In this document: piece by piece, positions 1-12,913 of the stretch
How positions within the stretch are numbered: position 1 is the first letter of the stretch
Layout of the letters: each line of letters starts with the position of its first letter
Assembly (NCBI GenBank): GCA_945643635.1
Contig: CALZFC010000243.1
Location: 140,001-204,000, forward strand
Direction: 5' to 3'
Origin: Allodiplogaster sudhausi
Taxonomy: Eukaryota > Nematoda > Chromadorea > Rhabditida > Diplogasteridae
Length of the DNA: 64,000 bases
Translations under genes and position numbers: made by a program
Notes under the pieces: generated by a model
The model's database searches: none
Told to the model about the DNA's origin: nothing
The model's input: only the letters and a program-made list of their open reading frames with translations

Positions 1-131
1 GCGCCGTCAGCTCCAACAGTTATTGTTGATGGTGCCGCTGACAATATGATTCGAGACCGTGTATCCTTGCTTAAATTCTTTTTTTTCTTCTCAATTTTAA
101 GGGAATAGACAAGTGAATCGTCTCCGTTGCC
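1..131 (+). other. Left-edge sequence, unassigned
   Basis: The first 60 bases are open in frame 1 and run into a plausible GT donor near base 60, so this may be the end of an exon of an upstream gene or a 5' exon of the next one. It is followed by a T-rich stretch ending in TTTTAAG at about 90-102, which could serve as a cis or trans splice acceptor just before the rbm-25 start codon. Nothing here can be assigned by content alone. Confidence 0.25.
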
Positions 132-3100
132 ATGGCTTTGCCGCCACGCTTTACGACTATGCCTGGAGGGCAAGCGCAGCCTTTTCGTTAGTCATTGTTC
201 TTCTTTTATATGCCTTTTATTATCATTTTGCCTGTTTAAGTAATGTTCATGTGAATTCCTTTTATTAGTGAATTTGAATGCTTCCTTAAAGGAGCACGGA
301 ACTCATCCTTACTGTATTTGACTTTTTTCTGAAAAGGTTCCGAATTAAAGCATGACTTTCTGTCTCCTTTAATGTCCGCATCTTTCAGGAATGAACCTCA
401 ACCCGCTGATTGGCCAGTCGATGCCGCCGATCAAGCTGAACTCCATCAGCGTTCCCGTAAGTCTTTATTTCTTTTTACGGAATTATAAATGTCCTGTATA
501 ATTATTATTGTTTCCTTACAATTAGCGAGTTTTTGCTTAAGCAAATTGTTTTCTGGCGCATTTTCAGCACTTACTCGACGATGTTATAATATAGCAGATT
601 TTACCAAGCCTTTGCTTTTGGCGAGGACGATATTTCAAAAAGGCATCGAATTTTTCACCACAAAGGAATATAAATGCTGTTTAACTTTTTTTTACCCAGT
701 AATTGTTCGCGTGGTTTGCCCTCGGTTAATCTCTTATTTCACTCCCGATTTTAGTTGTTGGTGATTCTTCGAAGTTGATGATGTTAGTCGAAATTTATAT
801 ATTAGCTTGAAATACTATTATACGGCTAGGATCATTGTAATTATCTAGTGGTTTTACGATATATTTATACAACTTAATTATACAATTAACCATGTCTTCA
901 GAGCCAGCCTCACCAGAAGCCTTCCGCCGTGACGACGGTCTTCGTTGGCAACATCACCGATAAGGCTGACAACGACTTTGTCAAGCACATTTTAACGGTT
1001 TGTAAATTCGTACGGATTTACATGCTACAGTTTTGCCTTGCTAGTCTACAGAGGCAGGGTTGATTGCGGAAGTCGGCTACAGAAGCATAAATATCTTATT
1101 CTCTGAAAGCATTGTTGAAAAAGCTTTAAAAAGCTTTATATAGTTCACAATGAATGCTGCCTCAATTTGTGGTCTAGTAACATTGGAATGCATGCGAGTC
1201 TAATAACCGTTCTTTCTCATTACTCTACGCGCTTCCTTCACAGATTCGCCAGTCTACATGGTGGGTTCCCCTCTCTCTCTTTTTCTTCTGCTCGTGTACC
1301 CTCTCACCCAATCTGCGATATTAGAAAGAAAGCAAATTAAAAATAAAATATTTTATACTGTTAAGGAGTGCGGGCATGTCTCGAACTGGAAACGAATTCA
1401 AGGGACCAATCAGAAATATCAGGTACGCCTTTCTCCTTCTCTTTTGTGATACTGTGAAATAATCATGTTAAATAAGGTTTATTAGGATTTCTTTTTTATT
1501 GTACGAGAAATAACATCTGCAAAGAGCCAAACTGTATTTTTGTTGGAACTTTAAAAATAGATAATGTTTATGAATAGAATTTGTTTGCAGTCCTTTGGCT
1601 TCTGTGACTTTTCGGATCCGGAGAGCGCGTTACGCGCCCTTCGCGTTCTCAACGAATTCCACATTGGCGATAAGAAGCTGAATGTTAAGGTGCGGCGATT
1701 ACTTTTTAAAGATTATATATATATGTATATATAATTTTTTAATGTTTTGTGAGAAATTAAATATTAATATTACGAATTATTTGAAAAGTATGACATTATT
1801 ATTGTTATGAAGATGTCTGCTAATGTTTATGATAATGAAGCTAAGTATTTCTTTAATTTCTTTTTTTTTTAAAGGTCGACGCCAAAGTCCGCGAGCAACT
1901 TCTGAAGTTTGCACGCCAAGAAGCGGGGCCGAACGCGGCGAAGGCGAGCGGAGATGACTTGCCGGCCAGTGAAGAGGCACTGAAGAAGGATGAAGAGGTG
2001 AGGGAGAGAGAAGGAAGTAGGAGAGAGAGAGAGAGAGAGGGACAGACAGAAAACGAGAGAGAGCAAGAAGAGCGGGAAATAGAGCATGAAGCGGGATGGA
2101 GAGCGAAGGAAGAGGAAGTGAGAGAGAAGAAGATGGATGAGACACTAGATGAAAAGTGCGAAAATTCTGCCGATAGATTAATTGAGATATTTTATTGCAG
2201 GTTCGCCTCAAAATCCTGAACATGATTGAGAAGGAGCATCCCGATTTGGTGAACATTGGCGAAGGTATATTTTTTTCGCTTTTGTAATAGTAAAAATTTA
2301 GATTAAAAAATTATTTTAAAAAAAAAATAGGAAGCTTTCGAAAAGTATTTATAGGCGAGCTGCTTTATATTTAAAAAAAATTCTGTCACACTGCCGCACC
2401 CGATAGTATGAATTTTTTTTATTCACGGTAGTTTTGAGAATTTTGACAGTAACAAGAGAATATGATAAAGATTGTTCACAATAAATCGTGGCAGGTTTTA
2501 TATAACTTTTTAATATGTAAAAAAAAGAAATTATTACCATTTTACCACAGATGGCGAAGTATCGGACAAGGAGAAGGAGGACAAGAAGGGCGCAGGCGAG
2601 CATGATGAACGACGGCTTAGGAAGAAGGATGACGAGTCGTCCCGGCGAACCAAGGTTGACAGCGAACTCGTTTACCGTAACCGTGGCATGAGATATATCT
2701 ACAGTAGTATCTCATATCTCATACCACTTACACATGCATTTACAGTATTATAGTGCCGTAGAAAAGAGAAAGTTAAATTTGGCTTTACGAGAGAGAGAGG
2801 CCCCGTGTTTCATTGCGTTCTATAGGCATGTGTAAGAGACGCATAATGGATAAACACAGTTGCCGCTGATGCTCGACAGAGGTAAGCGAATCATCTCTAA
2901 CTCTCTCTCTCTTTCTCTCGTTCTCTGATACACTCTAACTCTCTCTCTCTCCCTTTTTGTCTGTCTCTCTGACACTCTGTGCGCCTCTCACACTACTGTA
3001 TGTTATGATATTAAAAGTGTATTAACCAGCCTCTCCTATTGTCTGCTTCTCTGCTTGACCAGCAGTTTTCTCCGTTCTCTCTCTCTCGCTCTCTCATGCA

Positions 3101-6100
3101 CTCTGATCTGAGCCTGACCTAGCTGTTTCTTCCTATCATACAACGCTGTCCACCTCTGCATGAATCTTCTTTCTTTCTCTTACTCTTTCTAATATGCACG
3201 TGTGGAGTTTTGCTTAAAATTTTCCTTCCAAATCTTTTTTTCCACGTGGGACCTCACACTTCTTTCACACCAAGCAATGCACGTTTTCCTTAATCTTTCT
3301 AAAGACACACTCACTGGAAAGTTTGGTTCCTTGATCTTTCGTCTAATGATCTTTCGTCCAATGATGTTTCGTCCTTTGGACGAATGATCTTTCGTCCAAT
3401 GATCTTTCGTCCACTGATTTTTCGTCTAATGATCTTTCGTCCCCTTTTTTTCATTAACGAGCAAGGCACAACGAGCTGTTCTAATGAGTAAATAGGGTGC
3501 TCCTACGGTTACTTCGTTCCCTCCATAACCTCTGTTTGGAACCCCGCTCTATCAGATGCTTGCTCACAACCATTCGTAGAGGACTTGGGCCCGGGAGCGG
3601 CTTGGTTTTCGCCTTTCCTCCGCTGCCGCTAATAGAACTTTCGACATGAAGCCTGGCAGCCCTCGCGTAAACACGGAGAGTTAGCGCAGTGCAAATGCGA
3701 CACTTAGATAAAAATCATAGAAGACAGAATCTCAAGAATGACATAAAGGGAAATCGTGCTGAGAGCCAAAACATTTAAATATTTCTATTTAGTGTTACCG
3801 TATTGACTCGAAATGATGGTGCACTAGTGATTTTTGATGATGCACTAAGATCTTTTATCATGGCGCCCCTTAATTTAGTGTTACCGCATACGTATTAGTG
3901 TTACCCTTTCTTCAATTCATGGAATGTCGAAAGACTTGGCACTTTTCGCACACAGCCCGACACAGCAGTACACTAAAAAGTTATCTAAGTGTCGCCTTGA
4001 CACCCCGTGGTAAAGCGTCGCCCGGAAAACTAACCTTACCCTATATGATAGGCTCCACTTTTCACTGTCCACAATCTCTCGGCCCCCCTATTAGCTAAGT
4101 TTTTCATTCCGAAACATAAAATTTTAAGGGATAAACTGCGGCCTCACTTTCTGAAGCCTGAGCCCTAGGTATATCTTTGGACGCCAAGGCCGTGCTCGGC
4201 TATCCATGCTGAAATGCCTCTCCAAGCCCGAAGTCGGGTAAGTGAGAAGGTGCTGTAGTTGTCGACAACTGGTGGTTGTTCTGTCTAATTACCTCTAATT
4301 CCCAGTAGAGGTAAATACCTCTACTGGGAATTACTCATGGCAATAGCTTATTTGTGCCTTGCTCGTTAATATTTAAAAAAAAAGGGGACGAAAGATCATT
4401 AGACGAAAAATCAGTGGACGAAAGATCATTGGACGAAAGATCATTCGTCCAATTGGACGAAAGATCATTGGACGAAAGATCAGGGACGAAAGATCAGGAG
4501 ACCGGAAAGTTTTACGTTTGATCTACTGGTAGAACGTGTCTCGTAAAGGAGGATTTTATTGATTTAGGAGGTGTAATTTGTGGGCGGGCCCCATCCCGTA
4601 CCAACTTCTCTCTTCAATGGTATGTCTTTTCCTCCCACTGCCCCTGATATGCTATGCGTTCTCCGAGTTTTAATCTGCTTTTTCTTTCTATACCTTCCTT
4701 TTCTCTACTTTCCCTTCATCACAATTTATAATTTATTATTTCCACAGCAATGCATGCCTCTTTCTTGCACTGTTCAGTTTGCACTGCTTTCTATCCGGAA
4801 CCCAATTCACCCCTCCACCGCCAAAAAAAACCGTATTCTATCTTAAGCCCGAAATACCGTATCTCGTATTCATTCCCTGCAAGACCCCGAGCTCTGCTGC
4901 AGCACGTGTTTCTGTCTGTCTTGCTCTGCCAAATGCACATCCACCTCCCCGATCTGATGAAAGAAACATTCCTACATCTTCAGAGTTGTCATTCTCTTCT
5001 CCGTTACTTCTTCAACAAAAGAGCGTCGAGGTGAACGAAAGGTGACCAATTAGTGTATAATTAATAATTGCCTTGCTGATGAAACGTGTGAAGCATGTTT
5101 GTGATTACTTCTCCTTTCCCATCTCTAACTTTCTCTTTCTCTCTCTCTCTCGCTCTCTATTTCTCTCTTTCTCTCTCTCTCTCAACTTACTGACCCTTCA
5201 ACTGGTCGCTTTCTTTTCGGTGGAGGAACTAACTCAGCAGCTAACAGCCACGCTTTTTGTTTGTTGTGAATGACATGGTGTCTCTTCTTCTTTTTACTTT
5301 TCCAACCCGGTCGAACAATTTCAGCGAAATCTTCATGTTCTTCGGCATGCGAGGAATCCCTTCAGGAATTGCATAATTCTGGTCACCTTGGCGGCAAGTT
5401 TAAATGCTCATTTTGCAACAAGCTGGGTTTTTGTTAAAAGAGAACTGTAAAGCGTACTGCTCGGTTTCCTTGCCGTGGTAGTGATAGAGGTGTGAGGTGT
5501 GTCCAAGTTTTCCTTATCTTACCATTAAATTGCAAATGCACAATTTGATTTGCATCTTGCAATTCCACAGCACTGATCCTGTAGTTGTTTCGTTCCTCCC
5601 TCTTGTATATCTTGCTTACTTGCTACTGTCGTGCTTTTCTTTTTAACCCACTGCCAATTTGTAAAAAGAACCAATTCACACAAATCGCACCAGCACTGCA
5701 CCAAAAACTTTTATTTCTTTGAAACGCACTCCCCGTGGGCCTCCAGACGGACCTCGGGGCATACAAGAGAGTCCCTTGTCCAATGATGACAATATCCTAA
5801 CGATGCTTCCACTCATCTGGCGAAGGGTAATAGCCGGAGTCTATTTATTGCCCCCTTTTCCAATTATGCTATGAGACCCTTTTCTTTCACACTGCGACCC
5901 CCTTGCGCATCGTCTTAATAAGCGGCATGGATAAGAAGCCTACAGTAATATTATTATCTCTAAAAATTTGGCGCCAATTTCTTTCAAATCGCCTTCAGAA
6001 AAACCCGGCGATTTGTGTTCTGCGAGCGAAGAGCGCAACAAGCGCGGGAAAGTCATGTTTTCAAATTCCAGGAGTCGGCCTCGTCGAAGCGAAGGCGCTC

Positions 6101-6365
6101 AGCGAGTAGAGGAAGAAGCAGAGAAAGGTCGCCTAGGAGAAGGAGGGGCGAGTCCCCGAGGAGCAAGTGGGAATCTCTTTAAGATTTTTAGTATTTTAAT
6201 TTTTTTCTATTATATTAGTATTGTACTGTATAATGCTTTATTATGGTAGTATAATAATTTTAAAATACAGTTTACTTTCAACAACAAAAGAATATTAATT
6301 CTAATCTAGTTTATATGACTTTTTGGAGGCTTTTCTTCGCCTTGCCATTTATATTTTCAACTCTT

Positions 6366-6405
<40 letters not shown>

Positions 6406-9400
6406 TAGACGCCGTCGTCGTTCTTCATCTCGTTCGTCGTCCGGCTCGTCTTCTTCTCGTTCTTCGTCGTCTTCCTCAGAAGCGACTCGCTCTTCTCGTG
6501 GTGGTGGCGGTGGAAGAGGAGGAGGAGGAAGGAGAAGTCGACGGTCAAGGACGGCGAGTCGGTACGAGTCAATCAATGGGAGTTGTATGGATGAAGGAGT
6601 AAATCATAGGATATACCCCCCCCCCCCTCCCCTCCTTTTTCCAGTTCATCTCCTGTTCTTGCTGTAAATCATCTCTTTTCCTTTTGATCGAATAGAAAGG
6701 AATTATCAGATTATTTTAAATATATAGGTTGAACCCTTGTAAAAGAATTAACGGAATGTGAGAAAAGCGTTTGAAAATGTGCTGAAAGGGGGTGTAGAGA
6801 TTTGATAGCAAAAGTTATCAAAAGTTAGAGGTGTTTTCTTTTTCCGATTTGGCATAAATTCTTAAAAATAACTTGAAAAATTATTTTAAAAAGAGAAATA
6901 ATAAAAGTGAATATTGAGTGGCCGAGCCGCGTCCTCGGAAGACAGCGACGACGCAAGAGAACGACGCCTCCTCAAGAAGACCGTCAAGGAGAAGGAGGTC
7001 GCATACAATCAACGACTCAAGCAGTGGGAGCAGAGAGAGAAGAAGATGGTCAGTTGGGGAGGAAGATTGAGAGGAGAGGATAGGGGTTAGAGGCAGGGGT
7101 GGCCGGGGGCCGAAAATATCCGGCCCCGGCCCCCAGGGTAGGCCCCGGCCCCCGAGGTCGGCCCCGGCCCCGGCCCCGGCCCCCGTGGTCGGCCCCGAAG
7201 GAGGCCCCGACCCCAAAGCTTAAAAATTTTCTTTAAAAAATTTCGCGTCGGGGGAAAAATCCATTAAAAATTGAGAAAATGCGTATGTGCAATACATATG
7301 TAACGCATACTGAATAAATAGTTTCACATTTCATTATAAATTGGCTCATAATTTGTTCAACTGGGGGTGAACTTCATTTAATTATCCACAGCCCCCAGGG
7401 GCCCCCGAAGTCGGCCCCCGCTCCCAAGCTCGGCCCCGGCCCCCAGAGTCGGCCCCGGCCCCGGGGCCGGCCACCCCTGGTTAGAGGGAGAGAAAGAGGG
7501 ATAGAAAGAAGGCATTCTCTTTGTTCCGGCTTATCGAGTTTTCCATCAAGCTATTACGGTATCACAGACAATATACGTGGTTAACGATTAATAATAGTAG
7601 TAGTAGTAGTAGTCATAGTAATAGTAATGATTACAAGTTAATAATGATAATAATAAGTTATAATTATAATAATAATACTAAGAGTAATAGAAATTCAAGG
7701 TAATTCTGACCAGTAGAAAGAGGAGTCGAGGAAGAAGTGTAGGAGATGTTTTATATGTTTGTTCAGGGCGGTCGTGAAATCAAGTCTATCTCTAACAATA
7801 GGACAGGAAAGAAGAAGATGGTGAGACAAGAAGAGAGAAGAGAGGGATTGAGAGAGAAGAAGGTAATTTATGAAAATGGCTTACATTTGCCCCAAATCAG
7901 TAAAATGTATTTAAAAAAAACCATATTCTTTATCATGTACTTGGGGAAAAAACACGGCATGAACTTGATGGGAGCTGTGTTCGGCATTTTAAAATGCTTT
8001 ATGATTAGTGCAAGCTTTCAGCATGCAAAATCAAGCTTTGTTTAATTAGATTTCTAAGTTCGTTTAAGTAATTTTTTTTGGAAAGCGAACAAACTTTGCC
8101 TATTTTTTTTGGTGACTTTATTTAAACCGTATAATTTATCTAAATAACCCTTCGAAAAAAATAACGTATAAATATAAGATTTTATTCGTTCAATTGAGAC
8201 CAAACGAATTGGCCTGGAAAGTTGCAGGCGAAACGCTACGAGAGAGACGAGCAAAAGGAGAAGTCGCGGAAGCTGGAGATGCTCAAGGAGGCCAAGAAGC
8301 TCAAGGCCTTCCTGGAGGACTATGACGACGACAAGGACGATCTCAAGTATTATAAGTCAGTGGGGGGGGACTGGCTTTCTTGCATGCTATTCTAGTCTAG
8401 TAGTCATTAATTACGCTTAAATCAAGGATTCAAGTTAATTTTAATGGCGAGAAATGATTGGGGGAAAGGCAGTTGGCTGGTGTAGAATTGAGAAAGAAAG
8501 TTGGCTTGCTTTACAGTGTTTTAATGTCTTCTCGCTTGAAAGATTTTCGGAAGGGTCCACGACCAATAAGCCAGAGGTTACACAACCTGATTTGCCTTAT
8601 GCCAAAAATCGGGTGATTTCGAGTGTTCTCGTATACAGGAGGGTCATCGCTTTTCCATGTCTATTTACCGGGCGGGGTCCCTGGTAAAAGTGAGAGCTAT
8701 TTGAAGACTGTTGCTTTATAATAATAAACATTGTCTTGAGAAGCTCTTCACTCTTTGCGCGTCGTCGCGAGTTTGAGCGAGAGAAGGAGGCCGATGCGAA
8801 GGACAGACAGAAGGAGCAACAGGAGATTGAAGAACTCAAGAAGATCATCATTGACGAGGCCAAGGGCAAGAAGGAGGAGAAGGAGATTGAAGAGGAAGCC
8901 AGGAGGAGACACAAAGAGAAGGTTGGCGAGAGAGAGAGAGATGGAAAGAGAGAGAGAGAGAGACAGAGAGAAAGGAGTGAAATGAAGAGAGAAATATAGA
9001 GAGAGAAACCGAGAAAGACTGACACAGAGAGGAGGAGAGACATAGAGATAACTAGGAGAATGAAGACACACAGAGAAGGTTAAAGAGCGAAAGCGAGAAA
9101 GAGACACAGAGTAGGTTAGGAGGGAAAGCCAGAAGGAAGCAGTAAGAAACGAAAGGCTACGAAACCGGTTTTTAAACCTGTTTAATTGAAACAAAAAGTT
9201 TTAGCCACCGTATTTTGTTAATCTACTCGCGATTCTGAAACATGGTCGATACAGAGGTTTTGTGAGTTTATGTTGTGTTGGTGTTAGAGAAGTATGAGAG
9301 AGAGAGAGAGAGAGAGAGAGCAAGGAAGGAGGAAACAAGAAAGGCATGGCGGCGAGTGTTGAGAGCGAAGGCAGCGAAGAAAGAAGAGAAGAAGGAAGAA

Positions 9401-10937
9401 GAAGCGTACCAATTGAGGAGGAGAAGGCAGCTAGTCAGAGGAGCGGAAGGGATGGCTCGGGCTCGCCCAATCCGCACCACAAACTGGGAAGGCCGCCCCT
9501 CAGCGCGGCTAATCAGGTGGGGATTGTATTTTTACTTCTTTAAGCCGCGTTTAAGTGTTGCTCACATTATTTTTTACATTTATTTTAATGTACAACTAGT
9601 TGTTAATGTTTATATCGAAAAAGAAAAGGCTTTTCCTTTCATTCTCGGGTATTTATGAACATAGTAATGTGATGACATAGGCTGATTCTGTCAAACTCTA
9701 GGGTGGAAAAATGACTGGCTGACCAAGAAGTAATAAAAAAATTAGGTTCGAGTTAAGAGAAGTAATGTGTATTTTTTCCTATTATTTTATTAATTTATTA
9801 AATTTAATATATTGAAGGAAGAAGATGACGATGAAGAGGGCGGCAGTAGCAGCAGCGACAGTGGAGGAAGCGAGGATGAGGGAGCGAATGGAGGAGGAGA
9901 GACTGCAGCGAATGGAGAGAGTACAGAGTGCAAGATGGAGGTGGAGGAGGCAGAGACGGAGAAGACACTCGAAGATGCAGCCAAGTGGACGACGGGTTAG
10001 AGGGAGAGAGAGGGGGACGAAGAGAGAAAGAGGAGGAGGGAGAGAGCTAGAGATAGAGAAAGAGAGGGAGAAGGGAAGAGGCTGGAAGAGGAGAGAGAGG
10101 GGGGACGAAGAGAGAAAGAGGAGGAGGGAGAGAGCTAGAGATAGAGAAAGAGAGGGAGAAGGGAGGAGGCTGGAAGCGGAGAGAGAGGGGGGACGAAGAG
10201 AGAAAGAGGAGGAGGGAGAGAGCTAGAGATAGAGAAAGAGAGGGAGAAGGGAAGAGGCTGGAAGAGGAGAGAGAGGGGGGACGAAGAGAGAAAGAGGAGG
10301 AGGGAGAGAGCTAGAGATAGAGAAAGAGAGGGAGAAGGGAAGAGGCTGGAAGAGGAGAGAGAGGGGGGACGAAGAGAGAAAGAGGAATAGGGAGAGAGCT
10401 AGAGATAGAGAAAGAGAGGGAGAAGGGAAGAGGCTGGAAGAGGAGAGAGAGGGGGGACGAAGAGAGAAAGAGGAGGAGGGAGAGAGCTAGAGATAGAGAA
10501 AGAGAGGGAGAAGGGAAAAGCAGGAAAAGGAAGGACAGTGAGTCGTGAAAAAAATTAAACGGAAGCTTATGACAGTGAATGATATGTATTTGTGAGTGTG
10601 CACGGTTGAGAGTTTGGAAAACAGCAACTCTCCTGTGCAACTGGGCTGCTTAATACGAATTTCTGATTTCTTAAACCGCCTTTGTACTCAACAATGCCCC
10701 TTTTCAAAAGCTATTCCCTGCAAATGGTGAAAATGTGAGCGAGTATAAATGAAAAAGATAAGAGAAAGTGAGAGAGAAAGAGAGAGTGCGACAGAAGATT
10801 TGTGCGTAAACTATTTTATGTACTCTTGCCTGAGATTATAGTGGATGCCGATGGATCGACGGCTTCCTCTTCAGCTACTCCTGCAGCTTTACATCAGGTT
10901 TTTTCCATATTGGACTAATTGTATGAAGAAAGAGAGA

Positions 10938-11000
<63 letters not shown>

Positions 11001-12913
11001 GAAGGGAGATGAGGCGAGAGAATAAAACATGGCGATGCAATAAGGAGACGTATGGATAGAGAGCGAGGAAAAACAGCGAAGAACGAGTGAAGGGACTATA
11101 TGAGAACTTAACAATATTTTATTACATATATGTATTGTTATGCTCTTAGATTGTTAAGTTTAAATAATACCATATGTCCAGGCCTCTGCCTCTCCCCGCC
11201 CCGTTCTCCGCACGGCCTCGCCCGCTTTCTCCGCTGCGCCGACTTTAGCCTCAGCCTCTGCGTCCAACTCCTCGGTCACTTCCCTCGGAATGAGATTGGG
11301 CCGAGTGACAGGAACCACTGTTGCCAGTGTCTTTGGTATGCTTTAAAAACCATTTTATAGAACAAAAAAGCAAAAAAGACGTCGTATAGAAAAGCTTTAA
11401 TAGCAAAACTGTTCGTTTAATAATGGTTTTTTTAAGGTTTTTCCTTGTTGACATGAGTAAAATACGGAAAAGTTTTGGAAATGTTTCTTGAAGATTTTGA
11501 TACACTTTTCGTTAATCTATCAATATTATTTCCTTAGATTTTTTGGGAGTTCTAAGGAAGAAAAAATTTCTTACTTTTCATTAATGGAGCTTACTCCTAA
11601 CAAATGTCTGTATTCTTAGTACGGTAGGTTTGAGCAACACTTTAATGGCAAATATTCAAGGCGGAGATGACGATGACGATCCGCTGGCTGGCAAGAAGAA
11701 GCTCAAGCTGTTCGAGATAACGCAAGAGGAGCGAATGAAGACCATGACCCCGGGCGAGATCAAAAAGATGCAGAAAGACATTGCCGACTCGATTCCGGCC
11801 ACTAAAGGTACTCGTGTGAATAATATTTTTAGAATCATTTCCGTTCTTTTTAACGAATTCCTATCTACGCTATTTATTTTAAACAATATTTTAAAATATA
11901 TGCACCTAGTTTTGTAAAAAAAAAATGCTGACGCTTACATATGAACGGAGATAGTCGTCATTTAAGCCGTTCTGCCCGTAAAGTTTGCCATCATTGAAAT
12001 TTTTTAGTTGACATTTTTCTTTATTTACTATTTACAAAAGGTTTGAAAAACATTTATTTATTCATGGAATAATATGATTTCAGAAGCTCTCTTCGCGTAC
12101 GCCGTTCCCCTGAGACAACTCGAGCAATCGGCCGCCTTTCCTCGAATTCACTCGTGGGTCTCAAAGAAGATTAAGGTCTTTCAATTTTGATGATTCATTT
12201 TTATCTTCGTCTTTTTTTATTTTATTGAAATTAACTTGGTCTATAACTTTATTGCTTATTTTAATTTGGAATTATAAAGGTTGGAAATGATAATGATTAT
12301 ACTTGAATTCTCCAGGAATACCTTGGCGAGGAAGAGGCTTCCCTCGTCAATTTCATATGCGAACAACTGCAGAAGGGCGAATCTCCGGAGAAGATCAAGG
12401 ACGACATCAAAATGGTTCGTCTGGAAGGAGGACACTTTATTTTAATTCCAGTCTTTTATTTAAAAAATTATCTTCATACAAAAATAAAAATAAAATTGTT
12501 CTGACGAGGTAAAAAAGGTACTGTCGATTCGACAGACCCACCCTTATTTTGGCCTCCCCAAAGCCCTACCCCACCATGTTTTTGAGGAACATTTAGGCAA
12601 AAACAGCTAACCCACCCTGGTTTTCGGGCCTAATAACTCATTTCCCACCCTAATCTTTTGGGTCCTCGACAGTGGCTTTTATTCCCTGTGTTCTGTTCAA
12701 ATTTTTAGCTTCTTAAATTCCATGTTGTTTTGTTTCCAGAAATTTTATTTAAATAAGATTAGATTAATTTTAAAGAAATAAATTGAAGACAAATATAATG
12801 TTCAGGTCCTTGACGATGACGCAGAGCTCTTTGTGTCCAAGCTATGGCGACTGGTAGTCTACGAGAGCGAATGCGCATTGAAGGGGATTCCAGCTTCTAC
12901 CTCGAGGGCTTAA
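132..12913 (+). CDS. rbm-25: RBM25-like splicing factor (RRM + PWI)
   Basis: RNA-binding protein 25 family: a nuclear spliceosome-associated factor that influences splice-site choice. Read exons: 132-186, 389-456, 902-997, 1366-1422, 1591-1689, 1875-1997, 2201-2264, 2551-2654, 6072-6166, 6409-6561, 6919-7048, 8228-8355, 8741-8921, 9340-9516, 9818-9995, 10842-10897, 11182-11335, 11628-11807, 12084-12175, 12316-12414, 12806-12913; all phases join, giving 798 aa (human RBM25 is about 840). An N-terminal RRM starts near residue 52 (TTVFVGNI, then SNWKRIQG, SFGFCDF). A Ser/Arg and Arg/Glu-rich middle follows with the family signature FLEDYDDDKDDLKYYK. The C-terminal 100 residues form the PWI domain (IHSWVSKKIKEYLGEEE, ELFVSKLWRLVVYE). 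ATG 132 sits in a good context (GCCATGG). The weakest calls are the acceptors of the exons at 9340 and 11628. The final two exons have a duplicate at 17690-18056. Confidence 0.9.
3325..4503. mobile_element. Mutator-like MITE with repeat-filled TIRs
   Basis: This 1.18-kb foldback element lies in intron 8 of rbm-25. The terminal inverted repeats, about 148 bp each (3325-3472 and 4353-4503), are built from tandem copies of a 14-15-base unit containing GATCTTTCGTCC and both end internally in AACGAGCAAGGCACAA. It is flanked by a perfect 9-bp direct repeat, GGAAAGTTT, at 3316-3324 and 4504-4512. Long TIRs with a 9-bp target duplication are typical of Mutator-like elements; the family assignment is inference. 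The interior has no convincing ORF, so the element is non-autonomous. It contains a perfect 17-bp hairpin at 4297-4332. Confidence 0.75.
4297..4332. repeat. Perfect 17-bp hairpin inside the MITE
   Basis: Two 17-base arms (AATTCCCAGTAGAGGTA and its exact reverse complement) are separated by only AA. It lies in the interior of the Mutator-like element, near its right TIR. Confidence 0.8.
7094..7479. mobile_element. hAT-like MITE, G/C-rich
   Basis: A 386-bp element in an rbm-25 intron. It starts CAGGGGTGGCCGG and ends with the exact reverse complement CCGGCCACCCCTG. It is flanked by a perfect 8-bp duplication GTTAGAGG (7086-7093 and 7480-7487). A CAGGGG terminus with an 8-bp target duplication is the hAT superfamily signature. 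Both ends are packed with GGCCCCGGCCCC-type repeats around an AT-rich core, and there is no transposase. Confidence 0.8.
10004..10518. repeat. 88-bp purine-rich minisatellite
   Basis: About 5.8 tandem copies of an 88-bp unit. The marker GACGAAGAGAG recurs at 10016, 10104, 10192, 10280, 10368 and 10456, exactly 88 bases apart. Copies differ by only a few substitutions. It lies just after the donor of the rbm-25 exon ending at 9995, so the unspliced transcript carries it as a long purine run. Confidence 0.9.

Noticed and set aside
1238..1260. Extra rbm-25 exon reading IRQSTW
   Set aside because: Including it breaks the frame or adds seven residues inside the RRM; skipping it gives exactly the spacing of the human RRM.
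12517..12672. Possible small MITE (ACTGTCGA ... TCGACAGT) in the intron before the last-but-one rbm-25 intron end
   Set aside because: Only 8-bp inverted ends and no target duplication could be seen; too weak to call.
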